Assembly (NCBI RefSeq): GCF_001514115.1
Contig: NZ_KQ948453.1
Span: 416,659 to 480,658, forward strand
Reading direction: 5' to 3'
Source: Streptomyces olivochromogenes
GTDB lineage: Bacteria; Actinomycetota; Actinomycetes; Streptomycetales; Streptomycetaceae
Length of the DNA stretch: 64,000 nucleotides
Of the stretch, positions 36,960 through 49,480 are shown piece by piece; position 1 is the stretch's first letter, and each line of letters begins with the position of its first letter. Both the position numbers and the translations under genes were made by a program. The notes beneath the pieces were generated by a model. It worked only from the letters and a program-made list of their open reading frames with translations, made no database searches and had not been told where the DNA came from.

Positions 36960-39119
36960 TCAGCCCGTCGTCTCCCCGCCCTTCGAGGTGGGCGAGACGG
37001 CGGGCTTGCGCGTGTCCGGGGGCAGCCCGCGCGGCGAGGGCACCGCACCCAGCGGCCGGGGACCGGGCCGCCGCAGTGCCCGCGCCACCGCCGCCTCCCG
37101 CCCGAGCCGAGACCCCGCCCGTACGCACTCCTCGTACCGCTCGTCGCCCAGCCGCCGCCGCGCCCCGGCCTCGCACCGCTCGTGCGGCACGTTGTAGTAC
37201 GCCGAGCCGAACAGCGGCAGGCCCACCGAGGGCCACAGCCGGGCCGCCGCCCCCTGCAGCAGCGCGGCCTCGGCCGGATCGCCCTCCGCCTCCGTGACCA
37301 GCGCCAGCAGCTCGAGCGCGAGGACCGTGCCGAGCAGGTCGTGGAAGGCGTGCCCGATGTCGAGGCTCTGTTCCAGGAGCTCCCGGGCGCGCCCCGGATC
37401 GCCCGCGGTCTGGGCCTCGTACGCCAGCACGAACAGCGCGTAGGCGAGCGCCCAGCGTTCCCCGTGGTCCTCGCAGACCTGGCGGACGTCCTCGCACAGC
37501 CGCACCGCGCCCGGCAGATCGCCCCGGAACGCCAGCGCCATCGCCAGCTCCACCTGGGCCATCAGCACGTTGCTGTTGAGCTCGCCGATCGCGTGGTAGC
37601 GGTCGAGCGCCGAGCGCAGCAGGGTTTCCGCGCGTGCCATGTCGTCGCCGACCAGCGCCAGACAGCCGGTGCGGTGCTCGGCGTAGGCGATCGCGGTGGG
37701 GTTGCCGGTGCGTTCGGCCTCCTCGCGGCACTCCTGGAGCGCGGTGAGCGCGGGCACCATGTCGCCCTGGAGGATCGCCACATAGCCGAGCACCCACAGG
37801 GCCTTCAGCCGCGACTGGTCGCGGTCGCTGTCGAGCTCCACCCCGCGCTCCAGCCAGTGCCGCCCCTCCGCCAGCCGGCCGCAGCCGACCCAGTAGAACC
37901 ACAGGCTGCCCGCGAGGTACTGGCCCAGATGCGTCTCGCCCGGCTCGGTCAGGCTGTACTCCATGGCGCAGCGCAGATTCGGCAGCTCCGTCTCGATGCG
38001 CGCGGCCACCTCGCCCTGCCGTGGCGAGAACCAGTCCAGCTCGCACCAGGTGGCCAGGCCCATGTACCAGTCGCGGTGGCGGCGGCGCAGCCGGCTCGCG
38101 TCGCCCGCCGCCACCAGCCAGTCCGCGCCGTACGCCCGCACGGTGTCCAGCATCCGGAAGCGCAGGCCGGCCGTCGTCTCCTCGCGCGCCAGCACCGACT
38201 GCGCGAGCAGCTCGCCCAGCACGTCGAGGACGTCGTCGGCGTGCAGTCCGTCGCCGCTGCACACGTACTCGACGGCCTCCAGGTCGAACGGTCCGGCGAA
38301 CACCGAGAGCCGCGACCACAGCAGCCGCTCCTCGGGCGTGCACAGCTCATGGCTCCAGCCGATCGCCGTTCGCAGCGTCTGGTGGCGTGGCAGGGCGTCA
38401 CGCCCGCCGCCGGTCAGCAGCCGGAAGCGGTCGTCGAGCCGGGACAGCAGCTGCCCGGGGGAGAGGGCGCTCAGCCGGCCGGCGGCCAGTTCGACGGCGA
38501 GCGGGATTCCGTCCAGGCATCGGCACAGCTCCAGGACGTCCGCCCGGTTGGCGTCGTCCAGCGTGAACCCGGGCACCCGGGCCGCCGCCCGGTCCGTGAA
38601 CAGTTCCACGGCCTCTCGCTCGGGCAGCGGGGCCAGCGGGAACAGGAGCTCGCCCTCGACCTCCAGCGGCCTGCGGCCCACGGCGAGCACCCGCAGCCCC
38701 GGCGCATGCCGCAGCAGATCGCCCACCAGCGCGGCGCACGCGTCCACGAGATGCTCGAACCCGTCCACGACCAGCAGGAGTTGACGTTCGGCGAGATGGT
38801 CGAGGAGCAGCGTGCGAGGTGGCCTCGACGTCTGGTCCGCCAGAGCGAGGGCCTCCACGAGCGCGTACGCGACAAGATCCGGATCGCGCACGGAGGCCAG
38901 TTCCACCCGCCATGATCCGTCGCGCGGCCGGGTGTGTGCCGCGGCCCGTGCCGCGAGGCGTGACTTGCCCACGCCGCCCATGCCCGTCACCGTCACCAGC
39001 CGGGCCTGCCCCAGCGCCTCCGCCAGCCGTGCGAGTTCGGCCGTGCGCCCCACGAACGCGTTGAGTTCCAGGGGCAGATTGCCGGGTGCGGACCGGTCGG
39101 AGCACTCAGAAGCTCGCAT
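36960..39119 (-). CDS. STAND-type ATPase regulator with TPR-like repeats
   Basis: 719 aa from the ATG at 39119. An NB-ARC/AAA-like module begins within the first 30 residues: Walker A TGMGGVGKSR, Walker B LLLVVDGFEH, then GLRVLAVGRRPL and the CLDGIPLAVELAAGRL motif typical of the AfsR/LuxR-associated ATPases. From about residue 350 to the end are helical pairs like tetratricopeptide repeats. No DNA-binding domain is seen at either end, unlike AfsR (SARP) or LAL regulators. It may act by sensing a ligand and binding a partner. A promoter placing transcription at the ATG lies just upstream. Confidence 0.85.
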   Translation of the reverse strand: MRASECSDRSAPGNLPLELNAFVGRTAELARLAEALGQARLVTVTGMGGVGKSRLAARAAAHTRPRDGSWRVELASVRDPDLVAYALVEALALADQTSRPPRTLLLDHLAERQLLLVVDGFEHLVDACAALVGDLLRHAPGLRVLAVGRRPLEVEGELLFPLAPLPEREAVELFTDRAAARVPGFTLDDANRADVLELCRCLDGIPLAVELAAGRLSALSPGQLLSRLDDRFRLLTGGGRDALPRHQTLRTAIGWSHELCTPEERLLWSRLSVFAGPFDLEAVEYVCSGDGLHADDVLDVLGELLAQSVLAREETTAGLRFRMLDTVRAYGADWLVAAGDASRLRRRHRDWYMGLATWCELDWFSPRQGEVAARIETELPNLRCAMEYSLTEPGETHLGQYLAGSLWFYWVGCGRLAEGRHWLERGVELDSDRDQSRLKALWVLGYVAILQGDMVPALTALQECREEAERTGNPTAIAYAEHRTGCLALVGDDMARAETLLRSALDRYHAIGELNSNVLMAQVELAMALAFRGDLPGAVRLCEDVRQVCEDHGERWALAYALFVLAYEAQTAGDPGRARELLEQSLDIGHAFHDLLGTVLALELLALVTEAEGDPAEAALLQGAAARLWPSVGLPLFGSAYYNVPHERCEAGARRRLGDERYEECVRAGSRLGREAAVARALRRPGPRPLGAVPSPRGLPPDTRKPAVSPTSKGGETTG
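36962..37006. terminator. hairpin after rpsD, inside the end of the convergent regulator gene
   Basis: AGCCCGTCGTCTC (36962-36974) pairs with GAGACGGCGGGCT (36994-37006) with one G.U-type mismatch. It overlaps the last codons of the leftward regulator gene. There is no T run. Confidence 0.4.
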
Positions 39120-39128
39120 GGGACACGG

Positions 39129-39158
39129 AGCGTACTGACCCGTAAACGGTCCGTACAA
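39129..39158 (-). promoter_or_regulatory. candidate promoter for the STAND regulator (leaderless)
   Basis: On the minus strand TTGTAC (39153-39158) and TACGCT (39129-39134) are 18 bp apart. The -10 ends 9 nt before the ATG, which has no Shine-Dalgarno. Confidence 0.4.
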
Positions 39159-39331
39159 TCGCTTCGCGCAACTCCGGGCCCGGCAGCCGGTAATGCGGTA
39201 CGGAGCGGCGGCCCCGGCGCGATAGGCTCGGGGGACGACTTTTTGATGTTCAGACACGATGTCCAGGCAGGTGTGAGACATGGTGTGCGGGCATGTACTG
39301 GCAGGCACGTACTAGGGAGCGGGTGCGAACA

Positions 39332-39766
39332 GTGTCCGGTGGAGAGGTGGCCGGGATCCTGGTGGCCGTCTTCTGGGCGATCCTGGTCTCCTTCCTCGCC
39401 GTCGCACTGGCGAGGCTGGCCCAGACGCTCAGGGCGACCACCAAGCTCGTGGCGGACGTGACCGACCAGGCTGTCCCGCTGCTTGCCGACGCCTCCGCGG
39501 CGGTGCGTTCCGCGCAGACCCAGATCGACCGGGTCGACGCCATCGCGTCGGACGTCCAGGAGGTCACCTCGAACGCGTCGGCGCTCTCCACGACCGTCGC
39601 GTCCACCTTCGGCGGCCCGCTGGTGAAGGTCGCGGCGTTCGGCTACGGCGTCCGCCGGGCCATCGGCGGCCGCAAGGACAATGTGCCCCCCAAGGCCTCC
39701 CGTCGTACCGTGATCGTGGGCCGCACCGTCCCGTCCGCGCGACGGGGAAAGCGGAAGAAGGACTGA
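39332..39766 (+). CDS. DUF948 membrane protein
   Basis: 144 aa from the GTG at 39332 (MSGGEVAGILVAVFWAILV). An alternative GTG at 39323 has a closer GGGAG. One N-terminal transmembrane helix is followed by a helical, weakly coiled-coil region with SAAVRSAQTQIDRVDAIASD, the family's repeating VxxVxxxAxxV pattern. It then reads FGGPLVKVAAFGYGVRRAIGG and a basic C-terminus. The function is unknown. The gene is followed by a small partner and alaS in what looks like one transcript. Confidence 0.85.
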   Translation: MSGGEVAGILVAVFWAILVSFLAVALARLAQTLRATTKLVADVTDQAVPLLADASAAVRSAQTQIDRVDAIASDVQEVTSNASALSTTVASTFGGPLVKVAAFGYGVRRAIGGRKDNVPPKASRRTVIVGRTVPSARRGKRKKD

Positions 39767-39773
39767 CGCAGCG

Positions 39774-40118
39774 ATGTTCCGCCGTACGTTCTGGTTCACC
39801 GCCGGCGCAGCCGCTGGTGTGTGGGCCACCACCAAGGTCAACCGCAAGCTCAAGCAGCTGACGCCCGAGAGCCTCGCGGCCCAGGCCGCGAACAAGGCGA
39901 TCGAGGCCGGGCACCGGCTCAAGGACTTCGCACTCGACGTCCGCGACGGCATGGCCGAGCGGGAGGCCGAACTCGACGAGGCACTCGGGCTCGATCGCCA
40001 CCCCGAGCTGCCTGCGCCCCGGCGTATCGCCGCGATCGAGAACAGTCCGAAACACAGCAAGAACCCGACGTACGTCGAGAGGTCGACGTACTCGTACAAC
40101 CGGAATGAGGACCACTGA
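39774..40118 (+). CDS. small conserved protein (DUF6167-like)
   Basis: 114 aa. An N-terminal hydrophobic stretch ([20 protein letters not shown]) suggests membrane attachment. A helical part ([20 protein letters not shown]) and a polar C-terminal tail follow. It lies 7 bp after the DUF948 gene, with AAGGA upstream. Its TGA overlaps the alaS ATG (TGATG), so translation is coupled to alanyl-tRNA synthetase. The family name is recalled, not searched. No activity is known. Confidence 0.82.
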   Translation: MFRRTFWFTAGAAAGVWATTKVNRKLKQLTPESLAAQAANKAIEAGHRLKDFALDVRDGMAEREAELDEALGLDRHPELPAPRRIAAIENSPKHSKNPTYVERSTYSYNRNEDH

Positions 40119-42790
40119 TGGAGTCGGCCGAGATTCGCCGCCGCTGGTTGAGCTTCTACGAGGAGCGCGGTCACACTGTCGTTCCCTCGGCGTCGCTCAT
40201 CGCGGACGACCCGACTCTGCTCCTGGTCCCCGCGGGCATGGTGCCCTTCAAGCCGTACTTCCTCGGTGAGGTCAAGCCGCCGTGGTCGCGCGCCACCAGC
40301 GTGCAGAAGTGCGTGCGTACGCCCGACATCGAAGAGGTCGGCAAGACCACCCGGCACGGCACGTTCTTCCAGATGTGCGGCAACTTCTCCTTCGGCGACT
40401 ACTTCAAGGAAGGCGCGATCACCTACGCCTGGGAGCTGCTCACCTCGCCCCAGGACAAGGGTGGTTACGGGCTCGACCCCGAGCGCCTGTGGATCACGGT
40501 CTACCTCGACGACGACGAGGCCGAGTCCATCTGGCGCGACAAGATCGGTGTCCCGGCCGAGCGCATCCAGCGTCTGGGCAAGAAGGACAACTACTGGTCC
40601 ATGGGCGTCCCGGGTCCCTGCGGCCCGTGTTCCGAGATCAATTACGACCGCGGCCCCGAGTTCGGCGTCGAGGGCGGCCCGGCCGTCAACGACGAGCGGT
40701 ACGTGGAGATCTGGAACCTGGTCTTCATGCAGTACGAGCGCGGTGAGGGCACCTCGAAGGAGGACTTCGAGATCCTCGGCGAGCTGCCCAGCAAGAACAT
40801 CGACACCGGCCTCGGCATGGAACGCCTCGCCATGATTCTGCAGGGTGTGCAGAACATGTACGAGATCGACACCTCCATGGCCGTCATCAAGAAGGCCACC
40901 GAGCTGACGGGTGTCGAGTACGGCGCCGCCCATGACTCCGACGTATCGCTGCGCGTGGTCACCGACCACATGCGCACCTCCGTGATGCTCATCGGTGACG
41001 GCGTGAGCCCCGGCAACGAGGGCCGCGGCTACGTGCTGCGCCGCATCATGCGCCGCGCCATCCGCAACATGCGGCTGCTGGGCGCCACCGGTCCGGTCGT
41101 CAAGGACCTCATCGACGTCGTGATCGAGATGATGGGCCAGCAGTACCCGGAGCTCGTCTCCGACCGGCAGCGCATCGAGACCGTGGCCCTCGCCGAGGAG
41201 GCCGCCTTCCTCAAGACGCTGAAGGCCGGCACGAACATCCTCGACACGGCCATCTCCGACACCAAGGAGTCCGGCGGCACGGTGCTCGCCGGCGACAAGG
41301 CCTTCCTGCTCCACGACACCTGGGGCTTCCCGATCGACCTCACCCTCGAAATGGCCGCGGAGCAGGGCCTTTCGGTGGACGAGGACGGCTTCCGTCGTCT
41401 GATGAAGGAGCAGCGGGACAAGGCCAAGGCCGACGCCCAGGCCAAGAAGACGGGCCACGCCGACCTCGGCGCCTACCGTCAGATCGCCGACGCCGCCGGT
41501 GAGACCGAGTTCATCGGCTACGACCGGACCGACGGCGAGTCGCGCATCGTCGGCATCCTGGTCGACGGTGTCTCCTCGCCCGCCGCCACCGAGGGCGACG
41601 AGGTCGAGATCGTCCTCGACCGCACCCCGTTCTACGCCGAGGGCGGCGGCCAGATCGGTGACACCGGCCGCATCAAGGTCGACACCGGTGCCGTCATCGA
41701 GATCCGCGACTGCCAGAAGCCCGTCCCGGGTGTGTACGTCCACAAGGGCGTCGTCCAGGTCGGCGAGGTCACCGTCGGTGCCCAGGCCCAGGCCACCATC
41801 GACTCCCGTCGCCGGACGGCCATCGCCCGCGCCCACTCGGCCACGCACCTCACCCACCAGGCCCTGCGTGACGCCCTCGGCCCGACGGCCGCCCAGGCCG
41901 GTTCCGAGAACCAGCCCGGCCGCTTCCGCTTCGACTTCGGTTCCCCCTCGGCCGTTCCGACGACCGTCATGACCGACGTCGAGCAGAAGATCAACGAGGT
42001 GCTCGCCCGTGACCTGGACGTGCACGCCGAGATCCTGAGCCTCGACGAGGCCAAGAAGCAGGGCGCCATCGCCGAGTTCGGCGAGAAGTACGGCGAGCGC
42101 GTCCGCGTCGTGACCATCGGCGACTTCTCCAAGGAGCTGTGCGGCGGCACGCATGTGCACAACACCTCCCAGCTCGGCCTGGTCAAGCTGCTCGGCGAGT
42201 CCTCGATCGGCTCCGGCGTGCGGCGTATCGAGGCCCTGGTGGGCGTCGACGCCTACAACTTCCTGGCCCGCGAGCACACGGTCGTCGCCCAGCTCCAGGA
42301 ACTGATCAAGGGCCGTCCCGAGGAGCTTCCGGAGAAGGTCTCCGCCATGCTCGGCAAGTTGAAGGACGCCGAGAAGGAGATCGAGAAGTTCCGCGCGGAG
42401 AAGGTCCTGCAGGCCGCCGCCGGTCTCGTGGAGTCCGCCAAGGACGTCCGCGGTGTGGCTCTGGTCACAGGCCAGGTCCCGGACGGCACGAGCGCCGACG
42501 ACCTGCGCAAGCTGGTCCTCGACGTGCGTGGCCGCATCCAGGGCGGACGGGCCGCCGTGGTGGCCCTGTTCACCACCGCGGGCGGCAAGCCGCTCACGGT
42601 CATCGCCACCAACGAGGCCGCCCGTGAGCGTGGCCTCAAGGCCGGTGACCTGGTCCGTACGGCCGCCAAGACCCTCGGTGGCGGCGGTGGCGGCAAGCCG
42701 GACGTCGCCCAGGGCGGCGGCCAGAACCCGGCCGCCATCGGCGAGGCCGCCGACGCGGTCGAGCGGCTCGTCGCCGAGACGGCCAAGTGA
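40118..42790 (+). CDS. alaS: alanyl-tRNA synthetase
   Basis: 890 aa. Class II catalytic domain ([34 protein letters not shown]), a tRNA-recognition part ([10 protein letters not shown]), the editing domain with [11 protein letters not shown] (metal-binding HxxxH), and [13 protein letters not shown], followed by a C-Ala domain. The last 40 residues are Gly-rich ([18 protein letters not shown]), the usual C-terminal shape. The ATG overlaps the previous stop by one base. The stop overlaps the ruvX start (GTGA). Confidence 0.97.
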   Translation: MESAEIRRRWLSFYEERGHTVVPSASLIADDPTLLLVPAGMVPFKPYFLGEVKPPWSRATSVQKCVRTPDIEEVGKTTRHGTFFQMCGNFSFGDYFKEGAITYAWELLTSPQDKGGYGLDPERLWITVYLDDDEAESIWRDKIGVPAERIQRLGKKDNYWSMGVPGPCGPCSEINYDRGPEFGVEGGPAVNDERYVEIWNLVFMQYERGEGTSKEDFEILGELPSKNIDTGLGMERLAMILQGVQNMYEIDTSMAVIKKATELTGVEYGAAHDSDVSLRVVTDHMRTSVMLIGDGVSPGNEGRGYVLRRIMRRAIRNMRLLGATGPVVKDLIDVVIEMMGQQYPELVSDRQRIETVALAEEAAFLKTLKAGTNILDTAISDTKESGGTVLAGDKAFLLHDTWGFPIDLTLEMAAEQGLSVDEDGFRRLMKEQRDKAKADAQAKKTGHADLGAYRQIADAAGETEFIGYDRTDGESRIVGILVDGVSSPAATEGDEVEIVLDRTPFYAEGGGQIGDTGRIKVDTGAVIEIRDCQKPVPGVYVHKGVVQVGEVTVGAQAQATIDSRRRTAIARAHSATHLTHQALRDALGPTAAQAGSENQPGRFRFDFGSPSAVPTTVMTDVEQKINEVLARDLDVHAEILSLDEAKKQGAIAEFGEKYGERVRVVTIGDFSKELCGGTHVHNTSQLGLVKLLGESSIGSGVRRIEALVGVDAYNFLAREHTVVAQLQELIKGRPEELPEKVSAMLGKLKDAEKEIEKFRAEKVLQAAAGLVESAKDVRGVALVTGQVPDGTSADDLRKLVLDVRGRIQGGRAAVVALFTTAGGKPLTVIATNEAARERGLKAGDLVRTAAKTLGGGGGGKPDVAQGGGQNPAAIGEAADAVERLVAETAK

Positions 42791-43293
42791 GCACGGACGG
42801 ATCGCAGCAGAGCGGGGACGGCCGGGGCATGCGCCGCGGCCGCCGGCTGGCGGTCGACGTCGGGGACGCCCGGATCGGGGTCGCCTCGTGCGACCCCGAC
42901 GGGATCCTCGCGACTCCGGTCGAGACCGTGCCGGGGCGCGATGTCCCGGCCGCTCAGCGCCGGTTGAAGCAACTCGTCGAGGAGTACGAGCCGATCGAGG
43001 TCGTCGTCGGGCTCCCTCGCTCCCTCAAGGGGGGCGAGGGCCCCGCCGCCGTGAAGGTGCGCGCCTTCGCCCAGGAGCTGGCCCGGGCGATCGCGCCCGT
43101 CGGCGTCCGGCTCCTCGACGAGAGGATGACCACAGTGACGGCCAGTCAGGGTCTCCGCGCGTCGGGCGTGAAGTCCAAAAAGGGCAGGTCCGTCATCGAT
43201 CAGGCGGCCGCCGTCATCATCCTGCAACAGGCTCTGGAGTCCGAACGGGCGTCAGGCAACGCACCGGGCGAGGGCGTCGAAGTGGTCATCTGA
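42787..43293 (+). CDS. ruvX: YqgF/RuvX family RNase H-fold protein
   Basis: 168 aa. The RNase H-like fold has the first acidic residue in [13 protein letters not shown], then [25 protein letters not shown] and a final [15 protein letters not shown]. The family takes part in 16S rRNA 5' processing and may also resolve Holliday junctions. The position after alaS is conserved in many bacteria. GTG 42787 overlaps the alaS stop. The first 17 residues are a polar Gly/Ser extension. Confidence 0.94.
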   Translation: MSTDGSQQSGDGRGMRRGRRLAVDVGDARIGVASCDPDGILATPVETVPGRDVPAAQRRLKQLVEEYEPIEVVVGLPRSLKGGEGPAAVKVRAFAQELARAIAPVGVRLLDERMTTVTASQGLRASGVKSKKGRSVIDQAAAVIILQQALESERASGNAPGEGVEVVI

Positions 43294-43415
43294 TCGCGAT
43301 ACGGTAACGTTCCGCGCGATGTGGTGGTGTTCGAACAGCCACCGCACAGCGAAGAGGCGGACGGGAGCCGAGCCACCAGCGACAGCAGCCACCGCCTCGC
43401 GGCTCTAGGGGATCG

Positions 43416-45212
43416 ATGACTGAGTATGGCCGGGGCGCAGGCTCCGAACCGTGGAATCCGGAGGACCCGTTGTACGGGGACGGCGGATGGGGAGGACAGG
43501 CCGTCGACGGCCAGTCCCCCTACGGCGGCCAGCCGCAGCACTACCCGCAGCAGCCGCAACCGCAGCACCAGCAGTCCCAGTACGGCGAGTGGAGCCCCGA
43601 CCAGCAGGGCGGCTACGGCCAGGAGCAGCAGTACGGCGCCCAGAACCAGCAGCAGTACGAGGGCCGGGGCGGGCAGCAGTATCACGACCAGGGCGGGCAG
43701 CAGTTCCACGGTCAGGGGCAGCAGCAGTACCCGCAGCAGTACCCCGGCCAGGAGCAGCAGCAGTACGTCGATCAGGGTCAGCAGCAGTACAACGGACAGA
43801 ACCAGCAGCAGTACCACGACGGCGGCTGGGACAACGGGACGCAGCACCAGGTCACCTACGCCGCCGACCCGAACGACCCCTACGGGAACCAGGCCGCCGG
43901 GTACACCGGTGAGCAGCCCGACTTCTACGGCACTCCCGACGCGTATCCGCCGCCGGAGCCGCCCGCCCGTCGCCGCGCCGAGCCCGAACCGGAGATCGAC
44001 TGGGATCCGGGACCCGACCAGGGCGAACACGCCTTCTTCGCGGGCGGCGACGACGATGACGAACCGGACGACGACGATCCGAAGGCCGGCCGCGGCGACC
44101 GGAAAGGCCGCGGCGGCAAAGGCGACAAGGGCAAGAAGCGCCGCAGCGGCTGTGCCTGCCTGGTCGTGGTGGTGGTCTTCGGCGGCGGTATCGGCGGAGT
44201 CGGCTATTACGGGTACCACACCTACCAAAATCGTTTCGGCGCGGCTCCGGACTATGCGGGTGACGGCTCGGGCGACGTGACGGTCGAGATTCCCAAGGGC
44301 GCGTTCGGTTATGCGATCGGGCGGGTGCTGAAGGAAGCCGGCGTCGTCAAGAGCGTCGACGCCTTCGTGTCGGCTCAGCAGCAGACCCCCGATGGGGACA
44401 AGATCCAGGCGGGCGCGTATGTGCTGAGGAAGGGCATGTCGGCTGCCAGCGCGGTCAAGCTGATGCTCGATCCCAAGAGCCAGAACAACGTGATCGTCGC
44501 CCCTGGGCAGCGCAATGTCGTCGTCTACCAGGCGATCGACAAGAAGCTCGATCTCGCGGACGGCACCACCGGGAAGATCGCCAAGAAGGAGTACAAGACC
44601 TTCGGACTTCCCAGCTGGGCGAACAACAGCAAGGACATAAAGGATCCGCTGGAAGGATTCCTCTACCCGGCGACCTATCCCGCCGCCAAGGGCATGAAGC
44701 CCGAGGCGATCCTGAAGCAGATGGTGACGCAGGCCAAGGAGAAGTACGCGGCGTACAACCTCGTGGCCAAGGCCAAGGAGCTGAACCTGGCGAACCCGCT
44801 CCAGGTCGTCACGGTCGCGAGCCTCGTCCAGGCCGAGGGCAAGACGCACGACGACTTCCGCAAGATGGCCGAGGTGGTCTACAACCGTCTCAAGTCCACG
44901 AACACGGAGACCAACAGGCTGCTCCAGTTCGACTCGACCTTCAATTACCTGAAGGGCCAGAGCAACATCCACATCAGCGAGTCCGAGATCAACAGCAACA
45001 AGGACCCGTACAACACCTATACGCGGAAGGGTCTGCCGCCCGGACCGATCGGCAACCCCGGTGACGACGCGATCAAGGCGACGTTGAACCCGACCAGCGA
45101 CGGCTGGGTCTATTTCGTGGCGACCGACGGTCAGAGCAACACCGAATTCGCCAAGACCTATGCGGAATTCCAGAAGCTCAAGGACAAGTTCAATGAGAGC
45201 TCGGGCAACTGA
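43416..45212 (+). CDS. mltG: endolytic murein transglycosylase MltG with long Gln-rich N-terminus
   Basis: 598 aa. MltG cleaves nascent peptidoglycan strands at the membrane. The C-terminal half carries the YceG domain: a LysM-like part (IPKGAFGYAIGRVLKEAGV), PLEGFLYPATYP, the catalytic region VASLVQAEGKTHDDF, YNRLKS, LLQFDSTFNY and YNTYTRKGLPPGPIGNPG. One transmembrane helix lies near 245-270. Unlike E. coli MltG, the cytoplasmic N-terminus is about 240 residues and is dominated by QQQY/GQ repeats (residues 40-140), then acidic and basic blocks. ATG 43416 follows a 122-bp gap after ruvX. The end overlaps aroE by 20 bp. Confidence 0.93.
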   Translation: MTEYGRGAGSEPWNPEDPLYGDGGWGGQAVDGQSPYGGQPQHYPQQPQPQHQQSQYGEWSPDQQGGYGQEQQYGAQNQQQYEGRGGQQYHDQGGQQFHGQGQQQYPQQYPGQEQQQYVDQGQQQYNGQNQQQYHDGGWDNGTQHQVTYAADPNDPYGNQAAGYTGEQPDFYGTPDAYPPPEPPARRRAEPEPEIDWDPGPDQGEHAFFAGGDDDDEPDDDDPKAGRGDRKGRGGKGDKGKKRRSGCACLVVVVVFGGGIGGVGYYGYHTYQNRFGAAPDYAGDGSGDVTVEIPKGAFGYAIGRVLKEAGVVKSVDAFVSAQQQTPDGDKIQAGAYVLRKGMSAASAVKLMLDPKSQNNVIVAPGQRNVVVYQAIDKKLDLADGTTGKIAKKEYKTFGLPSWANNSKDIKDPLEGFLYPATYPAAKGMKPEAILKQMVTQAKEKYAAYNLVAKAKELNLANPLQVVTVASLVQAEGKTHDDFRKMAEVVYNRLKSTNTETNRLLQFDSTFNYLKGQSNIHISESEINSNKDPYNTYTRKGLPPGPIGNPGDDAIKATLNPTSDGWVYFVATDGQSNTEFAKTYAEFQKLKDKFNESSGN

Positions 45213-46035
45213 CGCCCGAAGGGCCGCGGTACTCGGCTCCCCGATCGCCCATTCCCTCTCCCCGGTGCTGCACCGCACCGCGTACCGGGAGCTGGGACTC
45301 GGCGACTGGTCCTACGACCGTTTCGAGATCGACGAGGAGGCGCTGCCGGGCTTCTTCGGGGACCTCGGTCCCGAGTGGGCGGGTCTGTCGCTGACCATGC
45401 CGCTCAAGCGGGCCGTCATCCCGCTGCTCGACGAGATCAGCGAGACGGCGGCCTCGGTCGAGGCCGTCAACACGGTCGTGTTCACCGAGGACGGCCGTCG
45501 CGTCGGCGACAACACCGACATCCCCGGGATGGTCGCCGCGCTGCGCGAGCACGGGATCGAGCAGGTGGACTCCGCCGCGATCCTCGGCGCGGGCGCCACC
45601 GCCTCCTCCGCGCTGGCCGCGCTCGCCCGGATCTGCACCGGCGAGGTCGTCGCCTACGTCCGCAGCGCGGAGCGGGCCGCCGAGATGCGGCAGTGGGGCG
45701 AGCGGCTCGACCTGGAGGTCCGTACGGAGGACTGGGCGCACGCCGCGCAGGCCCTGCGCGCCCCGCTCGTGATCGCCACCACCCCGGCGGGTACGACGGA
45801 CGCCCTGTCCGCCGCGGTCCCGGAACGGCCCGCGACGCTCTTCGACGTGCTGTACGACCCGTGGCCCACCGACCTCGCGGCCCGCTGGTCCGGCTACGGC
45901 GGCGCCGTGGTCAGCGGACTCGACCTGCTCGTGCACCAGGCGGTGCTCCAGGTCGAGCGGATGACCGGATGCGCCCCGGCGCCCCTCGACGCCATGCGGA
46001 AGGCGGGCGAGCAGGCGCTCAGGAATCACCGTTGA
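45193..46035 (+). CDS. aroE: shikimate dehydrogenase
   Basis: 280 aa from the ATG at 45193, inside the end of mltG. AAGGA lies 8 nt upstream. Reduces 3-dehydroshikimate with NADPH. The shikimate-binding SPIAHSLSPVLHR and the catalytic Lys in LTMPLKR are present, together with NTDIPGM, the glycine-rich cofactor loop ILGAGATASSALAAL, and DVLYDPWPTDLA. It is one of four shikimate genes near each other (aroE, aroC, aroK, aroB), split by a small low-G+C segment. A strong terminator follows. Confidence 0.95.
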   Translation: MRARATDARRAAVLGSPIAHSLSPVLHRTAYRELGLGDWSYDRFEIDEEALPGFFGDLGPEWAGLSLTMPLKRAVIPLLDEISETAASVEAVNTVVFTEDGRRVGDNTDIPGMVAALREHGIEQVDSAAILGAGATASSALAALARICTGEVVAYVRSAERAAEMRQWGERLDLEVRTEDWAHAAQALRAPLVIATTPAGTTDALSAAVPERPATLFDVLYDPWPTDLAARWSGYGGAVVSGLDLLVHQAVLQVERMTGCAPAPLDAMRKAGEQALRNHR

Positions 46036-46064
46036 GTACGGCCGAACGCTGTCTGCGCTGATAG

Positions 46065-46117
46065 CAAATGTGGGTCCCAATCCTGCGAGGATTGGGACCC
46101 ACATTTGTAGATTTTTA
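46065..46117 (+). terminator. perfect 20-bp stem terminator after aroE
   Basis: Arms 46065-46084 and 46088-46107 pair perfectly over 20 bp with a GCG loop, followed on the plus strand by TAGATTTTTA. It is a canonical intrinsic terminator with unusually low G+C for this genome. It also faces the convergent fragment at 46119. Confidence 0.85.
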
Positions 46118-46118
46118 T

Positions 46119-46358
46119 CTAGTACACCGGGGATCCAGTGATCTCCCAGGCGGGCTGCATGCCCTCGCCGTCATTGTTGATGTCGTAGTTCGCCTTACCG
46201 TCCGCGGTGTAGATCCCCGTGCCGGAGTGGTATGCGGTGGTGCAGTTGTACGTCCCGCTGTAGTTCTGGTTGATCGCTCCGGTGAGGAAGCAGACGGAAG
46301 ATTCGATGTACGCGTCATTCTTTTCGAGCCTGCTGATGACTACCGCTTCTTTCCACAC
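46119..46358 (-). CDS. low-G+C hypothetical protein, probably a gene fragment
   Basis: 79 codons from a GTG at 46358. An in-frame stop lies just upstream (46365-46367) and no ribosome-binding site is seen, so this may be the 3' end of a larger gene. The peptide has a balanced composition unlike out-of-frame translation in this genome: Tyr/Asn/Gly-rich (AINQNYSGTYNCTTAYHSGT, then GIYTADGKANYDINNDGEGM) with two Cys, ending WEITGSPVY. That would suit the tail of a secreted protein. The local G+C is clearly lower than that of its neighbours, suggesting transfer. I do not recognise the family. Confidence 0.4.
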   Translation of the reverse strand: MWKEAVVISRLEKNDAYIESSVCFLTGAINQNYSGTYNCTTAYHSGTGIYTADGKANYDINNDGEGMQPAWEITGSPVY

Positions 46359-46364
46359 ACGGGG

Positions 46365-46636
46365 TTATCCAGAGCACTTGTCGCCCGGCGTGTCGAACGA
46401 TTTTCTCTGGGTGTTTCCACAGCTGCGGGAGTCGTATGCGCCGGCCGGGCTGTCGGGTGATGGGACGAGATCGCCGATCCTGGGGAGCGGTGTCCGTCTG
46501 ACGGACCTGCCGCCGGGTCGGGGCGCGGACGTGGGAGGATCGGAGGTGGCTGGCCGGAGCCGCGCATCCGGTCACGCCGACGACGTACGCGAGGACGCGC
46601 GTAGGCAGTACCAGGGCGCGAGCATGAGGAGCACCG
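46365..46636. other. intergenic region before aroC
   Basis: No gene recognised. The left part keeps the lower G+C of the fragment beside it. The right part is typical chromosome and must hold the aroC promoter. Confidence 0.4.
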
Positions 46637-49424
<2,788 letters not shown>

Positions 49425-49480
49425 CTCCCAACGGGCCCCTGCTTGGCCCCGTTTGCCCACCGTTCATGGGCACTCCCCAG

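Noticed and set aside
38993..42277. 1094-codon minus-strand frame over alaS
   Set aside because: Antisense shadow of alaS and its neighbours, with His/Val/Asp-rich composition and no domains.
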